Shown: positions 35,599-44,600 of the stretch, piece after piece | Numbering within the stretch: position 1 is the first letter of the stretch | How the letters are laid out: every line of letters starts with the position of its first letter | Source of the DNA: Pseudidiomarina piscicola | Lineage (GTDB): Bacteria; Pseudomonadota; Gammaproteobacteria; Enterobacterales; Alteromonadaceae | Reading direction: 5' to 3' | DNA: 52,327 nt | NCBI RefSeq assembly: GCF_902806985.1 | Contig: NZ_CADCXY010000009.1 | Span: 1 to 52,327 of the forward strand | Made by a program: the position numbers and the translations under genes | Notes under the pieces: generated by a model | What the model was told of the DNA's origin: nothing | The model's input: only the letters and a program-made list of their open reading frames with translations | Databases searched by the model: none

Positions 35599-36338
35599 AA
35601 GCGTCGCAAGGCTTCGTGTTACCCATAGTCGTGCTGATGCTGACACTGCTGGCGTTAGCCTGGAGTTACCGAATCCATCCAGCAGAGCAGCTTGACAAAG
35701 AGCAGGCCGCACGAGACCGTCGCTATCACCAAACACTCCTATTTTGGCAGAAAGGTGTGATTGCCTATTCTGTTGTTAACGGTCGCGTTCCTATAAGTGC
35801 CAATGTGCTGGCGCTCTACTATGATCTAGATCTGCCGGTGGCCACAGCAAATGGTGGTGAAAGTGACCTTGGGGTTGATGGCTTTGGCTTTAGCTCAACC
35901 AGCTTAACATTACAGTTCAGTGGCTTGCCCACGTCGGCGCAGGAGCGTTTCCGCGACGCTTATGCACCTTATGTGACTGTGGACAGTTTAGGGCGCTTGA
36001 AAATACCGGTTTATAGCGTTGATGAGTGGCGTTTTACGCAAAACCTTCTACCCACACACGCGGCCTTTAGTGATCGCTTTATGGTGGATCTGAGCCTAGA
36101 AGGAAAAGCCATCACTGGAGCCACGCGGTTACTTACTGATGTCGCAAGCGAAAGCCTACAAGTAGCGGGTGCCGCGACATTCAACAGCGCGGCTATTACA
36201 CAAGGGACAGTGCACCAGTTGGTTGCCGAAGAAGCGGTAATTCAAGGAACCGACTTTGCTGAAACTCTCCGACAATTCGCTGATTTAGAACAGCAGCTCA
36301 CAAGCTGCCTAAGCGCAGGTGGCGGCTGTCACAACTAA
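35595..36338 (+). CDS. Pilin-like protein lacking Glu5, function unknown
   Basis: The 247-residue protein begins MKASQGFVLPIVVLMLTLL: a short leader that could be cut after Gly6, then a hydrophobic helix. Glu at +5 is absent (Ile), as in GspK- or PilX-type minor pilins. Polar helices follow, and the last 70 residues (SESLQVAGAATFNSAAI and on) look like beta-repeat. Two cysteines lie at the end (SCLSAGGGC). I know no named family. It closes the Tad locus and meets mrpG in a CTAA overlap. Confidence 0.65.
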   Translation: MKASQGFVLPIVVLMLTLLALAWSYRIHPAEQLDKEQAARDRRYHQTLLFWQKGVIAYSVVNGRVPISANVLALYYDLDLPVATANGGESDLGVDGFGFSSTSLTLQFSGLPTSAQERFRDAYAPYVTVDSLGRLKIPVYSVDEWRFTQNLLPTHAAFSDRFMVDLSLEGKAITGATRLLTDVASESLQVAGAATFNSAAITQGTVHQLVAEEAVIQGTDFAETLRQFADLEQQLTSCLSAGGGCHN

Positions 36339-36697
36339 CTGTCTTTGTCGGTGTACTGCTCCGGTTTTTTGCGTAGGTCTTTGGTGTTTTCGTTGAGCTC
36401 AAGCTCAAGGTGAAGGCCCGCTTTAGCCAACAAGTGCGCACTTATTGGTGCGGTTAAAAATAGAAAAATAGCGATCAATAATTCGTGTAAGCTAAAGGCG
36501 TCAGTGACGGAAAAATAGAGCATTGATCCCATCACCACGCCACCTACACCAAGGGTTGTGTTTTTGGTTGGGGCATGTAATCGAGCCATAAAATCAGGCA
36601 GCCGTAGCAGGCCTAAAGAACCAATAAAAGCGAAGCTGGCGCCGAGCACGATGAAGAAGGAAATTAAAAGGTCGGCCCATTGTGGTAAATCTGTCAT
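36335..36697 (-). CDS. mrpG: Mrp Na+(K+)/H+ antiporter subunit G
   Basis: The 120-residue product has three membrane helices and the MrpG/MnhG/PhaG blocks GLLRLPDFMARLHAPTKNTT and LGVGGVVMGSMLYF. It is the last gene of the antiporter operon. The ATG at 36697 gives MTDLPQWAD; a longer frame to 36781 runs into mrpF. The C terminus is charged and cytoplasmic. Confidence 0.93.
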   Translation of the reverse strand: MTDLPQWADLLISFFIVLGASFAFIGSLGLLRLPDFMARLHAPTKNTTLGVGGVVMGSMLYFSVTDAFSLHELLIAIFLFLTAPISAHLLAKAGLHLELELNENTKDLRKKPEQYTDKDS

Positions 36698-36710
36698 GAA
36701 TCTGTCCTCC

Positions 36711-36980
36711 TTACTCGATGATGTCGCCGCGCAACAAGAATTTAGCCGCTGCCACCGTGCCAATGAAGCCAAGCATTGCAATTAACAGCGCCGCTTCAAA
36801 GTAAGCCATGGTATTGTGCCAAATGCCAAGCAATAGCAGTAAAGCGAGTGAATTAATATAAATGGTGTCCAAGGCTAAAATTCGGTCAGGCAAATGCGGG
36901 CCGCGGATGAGCCGAAGAATATTCATCAGCAATGATAAACCGAAGAGTCCAAATGCAAACTGCAGTGCATATACTAACAT
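36711..36980 (-). CDS. mrpF: Mrp antiporter subunit F
   Basis: The 89-residue, three-helix protein shows the family core RLIRGPHLPDRILALDTIYIN and the AYFEAALLIAMLGFIGTVA helix. It overlaps mrpE by 7 bases and ends 13 bases before mrpG. Confidence 0.93.
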   Translation of the reverse strand: MLVYALQFAFGLFGLSLLMNILRLIRGPHLPDRILALDTIYINSLALLLLLGIWHNTMAYFEAALLIAMLGFIGTVAAAKFLLRGDIIE

Positions 36981-37462
36981 TGGAAGATCTCCTTTAAACG
37001 ACGCTCATAGCGTTGCTTTATTTGTTGCACCGTGGCTTCGGGGTCTTGCACATTTAAGGCGTGAATTAACAGGCTGCGTCCATCGCGACCGAGTTCAGCT
37101 GATATCGTACCCGGCGTTAAACTAATGGTGCTCGCCAAAATGGTGATCGGCACCGAGCCGGTTAAGTCTAACGGAAACTCAATGAGTGCGGGCTGTATAC
37201 GTTTACGCGGCATCAGAATAATAAGCGCAATGTCTAAGTTAGACACCACAATATCAACCAATAAGATCAGGAAGTACTGCACGGCCAGCAAAGGGCGGTG
37301 CAAGGTGGTCGGGTAGTCGCGCGCCCGCAGGGTGTACAACGGAATCAAAATAGCCAAAATGAGCCCAAGTAATGAGGTCCCAACCGAGACGTCATTTTGC
37401 AGCAGCAACCAAAAGCACAGTAAGAAAGCACTCCACCAAGGAGCAGGAATAAGCTTAGTCAT
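36974..37462 (-). CDS. mrpE: Mrp antiporter subunit E
   Basis: The 162-residue protein has N-terminal helices and the MrpE block ALIEFPLDLTGSVPITILAS, then TISLTPGTISAELGRDGRSL. The ATG at 37462 gives MTKLIPAPWW and overlaps the end of mrpD by 8 bases; the longer frame to 37558 is inside mrpD. Subunit E is needed for complex assembly and activity. Confidence 0.93.
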   Translation of the reverse strand: MTKLIPAPWWSAFLLCFWLLLQNDVSVGTSLLGLILAILIPLYTLRARDYPTTLHRPLLAVQYFLILLVDIVVSNLDIALIILMPRKRIQPALIEFPLDLTGSVPITILASTISLTPGTISAELGRDGRSLLIHALNVQDPEATVQQIKQRYERRLKEIFQC

Positions 37463-38972
37463 CACTACCTCCTGTGGGCAAAACCGAAGAAATATAGTCT
37501 GTGGGTGTCGCAAGCTGCTGGGCAACGGCGTTGGTGTAATCAGAAATCGGACTGGCAAATACCGTGATCCCTACCGCTCCTACCAACAGCAATATGACGG
37601 ATGTATGTTGCCATTTGGGGTGGGTATTCTCATTAGGTTTCCCGTCAAAAGTATGCCAGAACATGCGACTACCTGCTCGAGAAAGTGCGATCAGCATGAG
37701 AAATGTTGCCCCCAGAATAAGTGGCCATAGCCATGCAACCTGAGCGCCGGTTCGGGCGGCCTCTAAGATAAAGAGTTTACTAACGAAACCTGATAACGGC
37801 GGAATACCAATCACAGTTATAGATGCTAGGAAGAAAAGTCCGCCCAGTAAATTGTGCTGGGCCATTTTTCTACCTTTAACGATTCGTGATGCGGTTTTGC
37901 CACGCTGTTCGGCGATAAGATCCGCTAGCAAAAACAACGCGGCGGTAACGAGTGTGGAATGCACTAAATAAAATAGCATTGAGCCGATCGCATCACTGTG
38001 ACCAAGGCTCATTGTCGTCAACATAGTGCCCACCGAGACCAATACCAGATAGGCTATCACCAGTCGTAAGTCTCGACTGCCCAGCACCCCTAGCGCACCG
38101 ACTAAGATAGTGAACAGCCCCAACCACCATAGCCAACCTTGGGCTAGATTTTCGGCTTCACCGGCATCGGCACCGAAGATCATGGTGAAAACACGAATAA
38201 TTGCGTAAATACCAACCTTGGTCATGATGGCAAACAAAGCTGCCACGGTTCCTGTGGTACTTGCGTATGCTTGTGGCAGCCAGAAGTAGAGCGGTAAAAG
38301 TGCTGCTTTTAAAGCGAACACAACGAAAAGTAGCATTGCGCCAGCTCTTGCGATAGCAGCATCGTCGCCTTGCAGTAAAGCAACCTTACCGGCCATGTCG
38401 GCCATGTTTAGGGTGCCAGTAATACCGTAAAGCACCCCGAGACTAATCAGGAACAGTGCTGAACCCGTTAAATTAAGAACCACATAATGCAAGGTGGCCC
38501 GAAGCTTGAGCTTGCCGCCGCCGTGCATTAGTAGCGCATAGCTTGATATCAGTAATATCTCGAAGAAAACAAACAGGTTAAATAAGTCGCCGGTCAGGAA
38601 CGCGCCCATAATACCGAGCACTTGGAACTGATACAGAGCTTGGAAGTGAGAGCCTAAATTATCCTCGCCATGGCATGCGAAAATTAGTACCGGAAGTGCC
38701 AACACCGCTGTTAGTAGTACCATTAATGCCGACAGTTTATCAGCGACCAAGACGATGCCATAAGGCGCTTGCCAGCTGCCCAAGGCGTACACGAGAATTT
38801 CATCTTGGACGCTGATAACCAGCAATACCGCCAAAATTAGCGTCAGTGACGATGCCACCAAACCGATAATACGACGATAGAACTGTGGGTTTTCTCCCCA
38901 GGGCAGCAACTGCAACAGCGCGGCAAAAAGTGGAACTAAGATGGGCAGAATAACTAAATGGTTCGCTAGCAT
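37455..38972 (-). CDS. mrpD: Mrp antiporter subunit D
   Basis: The 505-residue membrane protein is a NuoN/NuoM-like proton channel subunit with about 14 helices. The conserved acidic residue is Glu138 in FEILLISSYALL; the conserved lysine lies in FALKAALLPLYFWLP. It overlaps the single-base junction with mrpC (its ATG at 38972 shares the mrpC stop) and mrpE by 8 bases. Confidence 0.95.
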   Translation of the reverse strand: MLANHLVILPILVPLFAALLQLLPWGENPQFYRRIIGLVASSLTLILAVLLVISVQDEILVYALGSWQAPYGIVLVADKLSALMVLLTAVLALPVLIFACHGEDNLGSHFQALYQFQVLGIMGAFLTGDLFNLFVFFEILLISSYALLMHGGGKLKLRATLHYVVLNLTGSALFLISLGVLYGITGTLNMADMAGKVALLQGDDAAIARAGAMLLFVVFALKAALLPLYFWLPQAYASTTGTVAALFAIMTKVGIYAIIRVFTMIFGADAGEAENLAQGWLWWLGLFTILVGALGVLGSRDLRLVIAYLVLVSVGTMLTTMSLGHSDAIGSMLFYLVHSTLVTAALFLLADLIAEQRGKTASRIVKGRKMAQHNLLGGLFFLASITVIGIPPLSGFVSKLFILEAARTGAQVAWLWPLILGATFLMLIALSRAGSRMFWHTFDGKPNENTHPKWQHTSVILLLVGAVGITVFASPISDYTNAVAQQLATPTDYISSVLPTGGSDD

Positions 38973-39316
38973 TACCGCTGTCCCTCTTGCTCGGCGTAAT
39001 TGGTGTCATTCACTTCATCAGAGCCGATTTCACCACGCACCCGTACCGCTAAAATAATCGAGTAGGCGGTCATCGCGAAACCGATAACTATCGCGGTAAG
39101 TACCAATGCTTGTGGCAGCGGGTCGGTACTGGTTTCGCCGACGCCGATAAGCGGTAACTCGTTAATTGCTAAGCGGCCAGTTGAAAATAAAAACAGGTTT
39201 ACTGCATACGACAACATCGTTAAGCCAATCACGATTGGAAAAGAACGTCCGCGTAAAATTAGAAACACGCTGCATGCGGTTAAAGTACCGACGGTAATGG
39301 CGTACAAAGTTTCCAT
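38972..39316 (-). CDS. mrpC: Mrp antiporter subunit C
   Basis: The 114-residue, three-helix NuoK homologue has the blocks SFPIVIGLTMLSYAVNLFLF and DPLPQALVLTAIVIGFAMTA typical of MrpC. It overlaps mrpAB by one base (TAATG) and mrpD likewise. Confidence 0.95.
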   Translation of the reverse strand: METLYAITVGTLTACSVFLILRGRSFPIVIGLTMLSYAVNLFLFSTGRLAINELPLIGVGETSTDPLPQALVLTAIVIGFAMTAYSIILAVRVRGEIGSDEVNDTNYAEQEGQR

Positions 39317-42105
39317 TAATAGCCCTCCTGACGTGGACGGTGACGGGTCGTCATTTGCCCGAAATTAGCTAATATCATCAGCGTCGCTCCAATGACCGTT
39401 AAGTAAACACCTAAGTCAAAAAGTATTGCTGTTGCCAGCTCGAATTCACCGATCAATGGCCAATGCACATGGGTGAAGGCTGAGGTGAGGAAGTTATGGT
39501 CGAATAGCCAACTGCCGACGCCGGTAAAGAGTGCGATCATCACACCGACTGAGGTTAGTGTTTGATAGTTGTAATCAAAGCGCGACTTCACCCAATCGAC
39601 ACCGTTTGCAATATACTGCAGAATCATCGCTGCCGCGGTGACTAAGCCTGCAATAAAGCCGCCACCTGGTAGATTGTGGCCGCGTAGGAAGATGTAAAAC
39701 GAGACCATGAGCGCAAGAGGCAGTATGGCTTGAGCAACGGTTTGCACCATCAGCGGGTGCTTGATGCGATGCCATGGCCGGCCATCAACGTCGCTGGATG
39801 GCATAAATGGCCGTAAGTTATTAAGTAACTTATGAATTCCCGCAGCGGCGATGGCCAGTACTGTGATTTCACCTAAGGTATCAAAGCCGCGGAAGTCGAC
39901 CAAAATGACGTTAACGACGTTGCTGCCGCCGCCACCTGAAACTGCATTTGCTAAGAAGAAATCGGAAATACTATTCAGTGGCCGAGTTAGCAGGGCGTAG
40001 TTCAACGTGCCGACAATACCGCCAATGGTACCGGCTAGCAAAACATCGCGCGCAACCCGTCGACCACTCGACGCTCGTGGAATTCTTTGCGGCATAAAAA
40101 ACAATGCGAGTATCATTAAGATAATACTGACAGCCTCAACCACCAACTGCGTCATGGCTAAGTCGGGTGCCGAAAAATGAATAAATACTAATGAAACCAC
40201 TAACCCGACGACTGACAACATCATTAACGACGTCAGCCGCTGGCGATGAAGCATTGCCGTTGCTAGGGCGGCAAGCATTAACACAATGGCGCCAATTAGG
40301 CTGATGGCATCGACTGGCAGTTGTGGTCGCCCACCGGTCAAGCCGCGAATCGCTGTGAGCTCGGGTATGACGAGTACCAACGTGAGTACTAACAATAACG
40401 CGATATAGCGCTGTAGTGACCCATTCTCAATGCGCTGCATCAGCTCATCACAAAAACGTGTGGTCGCACTAACAATGGTGGCGAACACTTCTTTGGCGTC
40501 GTGAGGGTCAAATTGACGACTAAAGGTAAGTAGCTCAGAGCGGCCTATGTAAATAACCAGACCGCCAATAAGAGCGAGCGCACTCATCAACAGCGGCATG
40601 TTGAAACCATGCCAAATAGCGATATCCAGCACCGGAACTGATTGCGTGACCGCCGCTACTGCCGGCGTCAATAGATCTGACGCGATAAGCATAGGTGCGA
40701 TGCCTATGGCTAAGCACAGCGTCGCAAAAATAATCACTGGAACCCGCATCATGAACGGTGGTTCATGTGGTTGTTTAGGTAAATCGTGAGTCGGTTCCTG
40801 GAAAAACACATCGTGCACGAAGCGCACCGAGTAAGCTACGGATAGCATTGCCCCTAAGGTGGCTAACACCGGTACAAACCACGAAAGTCCGCCGAACAAA
40901 TCTTGCTGATAAGCTTCCGCAAAAAACATTTCTTTTGATAAGAAGCCATTAAAGAACGGTATTCCGGCCATGGATGCCGCTGTGATCACCGCCAGCACCA
41001 TGGTAAAAGGCATTGCCTTCCGCAGCCCGCTTAATTTGCGCATGTCGCGACAACCCGTTTCATGATCAATAATGCCGGCGATCATGAATAGACCGGCTTT
41101 AAATGTCGCATGGTTTAAAATATGAAATAGGGCGGCGATGACCGCTCCTGTGCTGCCAAGCCCTAAGAGCATGGTTATCAGCCCTAAGTGGCTGACGGTC
41201 GAAAAGGCAAGTAATCCTTTGAGGTCGGTCTTTAGCAATGCAAAGTAGGCACCAAACAGCATGGTCGCGAGACCAGTCAGCGTGACGATAGTAAACCACT
41301 CGGTGGTGCCACCCAACACAGGAAGCAGTCGCGCCATCAAGAAGATACCAGCTTTGACCATGGTCGCTGAGTGTAAGTATGCACTTACTGGGGTTGGCGC
41401 TGCCATGGCATGTGGTAGCCAAAACTGAAATGGAAACTGGGCTGATTTGGTAAAGGCGCCGATCAGTACCAATATTAATGCTGGTAGATAGAGTTCGTGG
41501 CCTCGTATGGTGTCGGCAGCGGCAAATACAGCATCAAGCTGATAACTGCCAACGATGTTGCCGATCAGTAATAGGCCGGCAAGCAACGCAAGACCTCCGG
41601 CACCAGTAATGGCCAAGGCCATGCGAGCGCCACGGCGTGCATTACTTTGATGGAACCAGTAGCCGATCAGCAAAAATGAAGAAATACTTGTCAGCTCCCA
41701 GAAGAACCACATTAAGATCAAGTTATCGGCGGTGACGATACCTAACATTGACCCCATAAATAGCAGCAAGCAGGAGAAAAAACGTGGTGCACTGTCTTCA
41801 GTGCTCAGGTAATAGTGCGCGTAAATAATGACCAAGATGCCGATAATTAAAATTAACCCGGCAAAAAGTAACGCTAAACCATCCAGTCTAAAGCCAATAT
41901 GTAGCCCAAGCTGAGGGAGCCATTCGGCAAAAAAGTAAGCGGTTTCTCCAGCAAATACGGCGGGCGACGCCATCACTAAGAAGGTTAAACTCACAGCTGC
42001 GACCAGCGCGGTGGCAACGGTGACTTGAACGCGTGAACGCCCAGCTAGTAGTAGCGGAAGAATAGCCCCTAGAAACGGCAAGAACACGATTGCTGCTAAA
42101 TTCAT
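39316..42105 (-). CDS. mrpA: Fused Mrp antiporter subunits A and B
   Basis: The 929-residue protein joins MrpA and MrpB, as in group 2 Mrp operons (for example Vibrio and Rhizobium PhaA). The N-terminal 500 residues are NuoL-like, with Glu137 in FFWELTSISSFLL and a proton-channel lysine region in FTKSAQFPFQFWLPHAMAAP. The MrpA C-terminal extension follows. The last 140 residues are MrpB (LRGHNLPGGGFIAGLVTAAA). It opens the operon A/B-C-D-E-F-G, which exports Na+ or K+ in exchange for protons. GAGG lies upstream of the ATG. Confidence 0.95.
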   Translation of the reverse strand: MNLAAIVFLPFLGAILPLLLAGRSRVQVTVATALVAAVSLTFLVMASPAVFAGETAYFFAEWLPQLGLHIGFRLDGLALLFAGLILIIGILVIIYAHYYLSTEDSAPRFFSCLLLFMGSMLGIVTADNLILMWFFWELTSISSFLLIGYWFHQSNARRGARMALAITGAGGLALLAGLLLIGNIVGSYQLDAVFAAADTIRGHELYLPALILVLIGAFTKSAQFPFQFWLPHAMAAPTPVSAYLHSATMVKAGIFLMARLLPVLGGTTEWFTIVTLTGLATMLFGAYFALLKTDLKGLLAFSTVSHLGLITMLLGLGSTGAVIAALFHILNHATFKAGLFMIAGIIDHETGCRDMRKLSGLRKAMPFTMVLAVITAASMAGIPFFNGFLSKEMFFAEAYQQDLFGGLSWFVPVLATLGAMLSVAYSVRFVHDVFFQEPTHDLPKQPHEPPFMMRVPVIIFATLCLAIGIAPMLIASDLLTPAVAAVTQSVPVLDIAIWHGFNMPLLMSALALIGGLVIYIGRSELLTFSRQFDPHDAKEVFATIVSATTRFCDELMQRIENGSLQRYIALLLVLTLVLVIPELTAIRGLTGGRPQLPVDAISLIGAIVLMLAALATAMLHRQRLTSLMMLSVVGLVVSLVFIHFSAPDLAMTQLVVEAVSIILMILALFFMPQRIPRASSGRRVARDVLLAGTIGGIVGTLNYALLTRPLNSISDFFLANAVSGGGGSNVVNVILVDFRGFDTLGEITVLAIAAAGIHKLLNNLRPFMPSSDVDGRPWHRIKHPLMVQTVAQAILPLALMVSFYIFLRGHNLPGGGFIAGLVTAAAMILQYIANGVDWVKSRFDYNYQTLTSVGVMIALFTGVGSWLFDHNFLTSAFTHVHWPLIGEFELATAILFDLGVYLTVIGATLMILANFGQMTTRHRPRQEGY

Positions 42106-42390
42106 TTCACCTCGTCACCTTGTGATAATAGGAGTGATTTATCAATTAAATCGGTCCAACGACTTTGAATTTACCACTTCGTTCAGTCGCTTGCCAAATG
42201 ATTCGGTCGCAGGCAAAAGTGCATTTAACCGAATAAAAGAATTTCCCGAGCTCATAAATAAGTATAGCTAGCCGAAAGTTTTTAATGGTTGTGCGCACAG
42301 TTTTTTGATAGACTTAGTCTGTCTCGGAGCTAATTCATTTAGCTATCGCTCATGCGACCGAAACCCCTTCTAAGAAAATCCGAACAAGTA

Positions 42391-42419
42391 CTATCATCTG
42401 TATTTTTTATCTGTTACAA
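42391..42419 (+). promoter_or_regulatory. Probable promoter of the spc operon
   Basis: TACAAT at 42414-42419 is followed by a G/C-rich CGCCGCCC discriminator, resembling the rRNA promoter at the end of the window (TATAATTCGCCGCC). The -35 (TATCAT at 42391-42396, 17-base spacing) is poor. Transcription would start near 42426. Confidence 0.5.
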
Positions 42420-42486
42420 TTCGCCGCCCTTTTTATAAGGGAAAAATCTTTTATTCTCTATTGTTTGTTGAATTGTTTGCTAGCAT

Positions 42487-42571
42487 CTTTTCGTGAAGAA
42501 AAGTTGCAAAGAAAATGGTAAAGCAAGTTCTCGTGAATAAAGGGACGGACAACGACCCGAGAGGGTCTGTT
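42487..42571 (+). promoter_or_regulatory. spc leader with two hairpins
   Basis: CTTTTC/GAAAAG at 42487-42503 forms a 6-bp hairpin with a GTGAA loop. GACCC-GAGA-GGGTC at 42554-42567 is a perfect 5-bp stem with a GNRA-type tetraloop, extendable by AAC/GTT past a one-base bulge. The second ends about 25 bases before the rplN ATG. They could control translation or transcription of the operon; this is inference. Confidence 0.4.
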
Positions 42572-42595
42572 TAATTAATCAAGCGGAGCACTGCA

Positions 42596-42964
42596 ATGAT
42601 CCAAATGCAAACTACACTGGAAGTGGCCGATAACTCGGGCGCACGCAGCGTACAATGTATTAAGGTTCTGGGTGGCTCGCACCGCCGTTACGCGAATATC
42701 GGCGACATCATTAAAGTTTCTGTTAAAGAAGCGATTCCTCGCGGTAAAGTGAAGAAAGGTGATGTTGTTAACGCGGTGGTCGTTCGCACCAGAAAAGGCG
42801 TCCGTCGTCAAGACGGGTCAGTCATCCGTTTTGACCGCAACGCGGCTGTGTTGTTGAATAGCAACCAACAGCCTATTGGCACTCGTATCTTTGGACCAGT
42901 GACTCGTGAATTGCGCTCTGAGCAATTTATGAAGATTGTTTCTCTGGCACCAGAAGTACTGTAA
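42596..42964 (+). CDS. rplN: Ribosomal protein L14 (uL14)
   Basis: The 122-residue protein follows E. coli L14 (123) almost throughout: [47 protein letters not shown]. It binds 23S rRNA at the subunit interface. GCGGAG is a good ribosome binding site. It is first in the spc operon here, with no rpsQ or other S10-operon gene upstream. Confidence 0.98.
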   Translation: MIQMQTTLEVADNSGARSVQCIKVLGGSHRRYANIGDIIKVSVKEAIPRGKVKKGDVVNAVVVRTRKGVRRQDGSVIRFDRNAAVLLNSNQQPIGTRIFGPVTRELRSEQFMKIVSLAPEVL

Positions 42965-42974
42965 GGAGTCAGTT

Positions 42975-43289
42975 ATGGCGGCAAAAATAAAACGTGATGA
43001 CGAAGTAGTAGTCCTGGCAGGTAAAGACAAAGGCAAGCGTGGTAAAGTGCTGAAAGTCGACACCGCTAAAAACCGTGTTTTCGTTGAAGGCGTAAACATT
43101 GTCAAGAAACACCAGAAGCCAAACCCGGCTTTAGGCGTTGCTGGCGGTGTGATTGAGCAAGAAGCCTCAGTCGACGTTTCTAACGTAGCGGTTTATAACC
43201 CAGAGACTGGTAAAGCAGATCGTGTTGGATTTAAATTTGAAGACGGCAAAAAAGTTCGTTTCTTCAAGTCTAACAACGCAATCATTTAA
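42975..43289 (+). CDS. rplX: Ribosomal protein L24 (uL24)
   Basis: The 104-residue protein has the KOW motif ([20 protein letters not shown]) and the length of E. coli L24. It initiates assembly of the large subunit. The ATG at 42975 has AAGGAG upstream; the frame from 42936 starts inside rplN. Confidence 0.98.
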   Translation: MAAKIKRDDEVVVLAGKDKGKRGKVLKVDTAKNRVFVEGVNIVKKHQKPNPALGVAGGVIEQEASVDVSNVAVYNPETGKADRVGFKFEDGKKVRFFKSNNAII

Positions 43290-43310
43290 TTTTTAATTTG
43301 GAGTTTTACG

Positions 43311-43850
43311 ATGGCGAAACTGCATGATTTTTACAAAGAATCGGTAGTTCCTGAACTGGTTAAACAGTTCGGCTACAACAGCGTCATGCAAGTCCCTCGG
43401 ATTGAAAAAATCACCCTAAACATGGGTGTTGGTGAAGCTCTGGCTGACAAAAAGATTCTCGACAACGCTGCGGCAGACCTGGAAGCAATTTCTGGTCAAC
43501 GCCCAATTAAAACCGTTGCTCGTAAATCTGTCGCTGGCTTCAAAATCCGTGAAGGCTACCCAATTGGCTGTAAAGTGACTCTGCGTGGCGAACGTATGTG
43601 GGACTTTTTGCAACGTTTAATTACGATTGCTATCCCGCGTGTTCGCGATTTCCGTGGTTTAAACCCGAAATCATTCGACGGACGTGGAAACTATAGTATG
43701 GGTGTGCGTGAGCAAATCATTTTCCCTGAAATCGACTACGACAAAGTTGACCGGGTACGTGGTTTGGATATCACTATCACTACAACTGCTGGCAATGATG
43801 ACGAAGCTCACGCTTTGCTGTCTGCCTTTAGCTTCCCGTTCAAGAAGTAA
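43311..43850 (+). CDS. rplE: Ribosomal protein L5 (uL5)
   Basis: The 179-residue protein matches E. coli L5 in length and sequence ([33 protein letters not shown]). It binds 5S rRNA. In E. coli, S8 represses the operon by binding mRNA at this start; the first codons here are very similar, but I did not confirm the fold. Confidence 0.98.
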   Translation: MAKLHDFYKESVVPELVKQFGYNSVMQVPRIEKITLNMGVGEALADKKILDNAAADLEAISGQRPIKTVARKSVAGFKIREGYPIGCKVTLRGERMWDFLQRLITIAIPRVRDFRGLNPKSFDGRGNYSMGVREQIIFPEIDYDKVDRVRGLDITITTTAGNDDEAHALLSAFSFPFKK

Positions 43851-43861
43851 GGTGTAGAGTT

Positions 43862-44167
43862 ATGGCTAAAGAAGCAATGAAAATGCGTGAGCTCAAGCGT
43901 GAAAAGCTTGCAGCGAAATACGCAGAGAAACGCATCGCACTTAAAAATGTGATCAGCGATCCGAGTACTTCGGACGAAGAGCGTTGGGAAGCCGTGCTAA
44001 AATTGCAAAGTCTTCCTCGTGATTCGAGCCCAAGCCGTCAGCGTAACCGCTGTCGAGTAACGGGCCGCCCACACGGTTTCTTACGTAAGTTCGGCATGAG
44101 CCGAATCAAAGTACGTGAGAAAGCTATGCGCGGTGAAATTCCTGGCTTGAAAAAAGCTAGCTGGTAA
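43862..44167 (+). CDS. rpsN: Ribosomal protein S14 (uS14), zinc-free form
   Basis: The 101-residue protein is the long form without the CxxC zinc motifs (one Cys only), with [20 protein letters not shown] and ending KKASW as in E. coli. It binds the 16S 3' head domain. Confidence 0.98.
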   Translation: MAKEAMKMRELKREKLAAKYAEKRIALKNVISDPSTSDEERWEAVLKLQSLPRDSSPSRQRNRCRVTGRPHGFLRKFGMSRIKVREKAMRGEIPGLKKASW

Positions 44168-44193
44168 GCCACGAGTCACGGGAGAAAGCAAAT

Positions 44194-44586
44194 ATGAGCA
44201 TGCAAGATCCAATTGCGGATATGTTCACTCGCATCCGCAACGCTCAGGGTGCTAACAAAGTTGCCGTGCGCATGCCTGCTTCTAAACAGAAAGTGGCGAT
44301 TGCCCAAGTTCTTAAAGAAGAAGGTTATATCACGGATTTCGGCGTGTCAGGTGAAGTGAAAACTGAACTTGAAGTAACGTTGAAGTACTTTGAAGGTAAC
44401 CCTGTTATCGAATCAATTGAGCGCGTAAGTCGCCCTGGTCTGCGTATCTATAAGAAACGCAACGAACTACCTAAAGTAATGGGTGGTTTAGGTGTGGCTG
44501 TCGTCTCAACTTCTAAAGGCCTGATGACCGACCGTGCCGCTCGCAATGCGGGTCTTGGCGGTGAAGTTATCGGTTACGTAGCGTAA
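44194..44586 (+). CDS. rpsH: Ribosomal protein S8 (uS8)
   Basis: The 130-residue protein starts [18 protein letters not shown] and ends GEVIGYVA, as in E. coli S8. It is a primary 16S rRNA-binding protein and, in E. coli, the translational repressor of this operon. Confidence 0.98.
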   Translation: MSMQDPIADMFTRIRNAQGANKVAVRMPASKQKVAIAQVLKEEGYITDFGVSGEVKTELEVTLKYFEGNPVIESIERVSRPGLRIYKKRNELPKVMGGLGVAVVSTSKGLMTDRAARNAGLGGEVIGYVA

Positions 44587-44600
44587 CGAGGAGTTAGGAA

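Larger units (their letters stand above)
42106..42595. other. 490-bp divergent spacer between mrp and the ribosomal spc operon
   Basis: No gene is visible. The left part should hold the mrp promoter; it contains the 10-bp palindrome TGTGCGCACA at 42290-42299 and AGACTTAGTCT at 42312-42322, possible regulator sites. The right part holds the presumed spc promoter and a leader of about 170 bases with two hairpins (separate entries). Confidence 0.7.
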
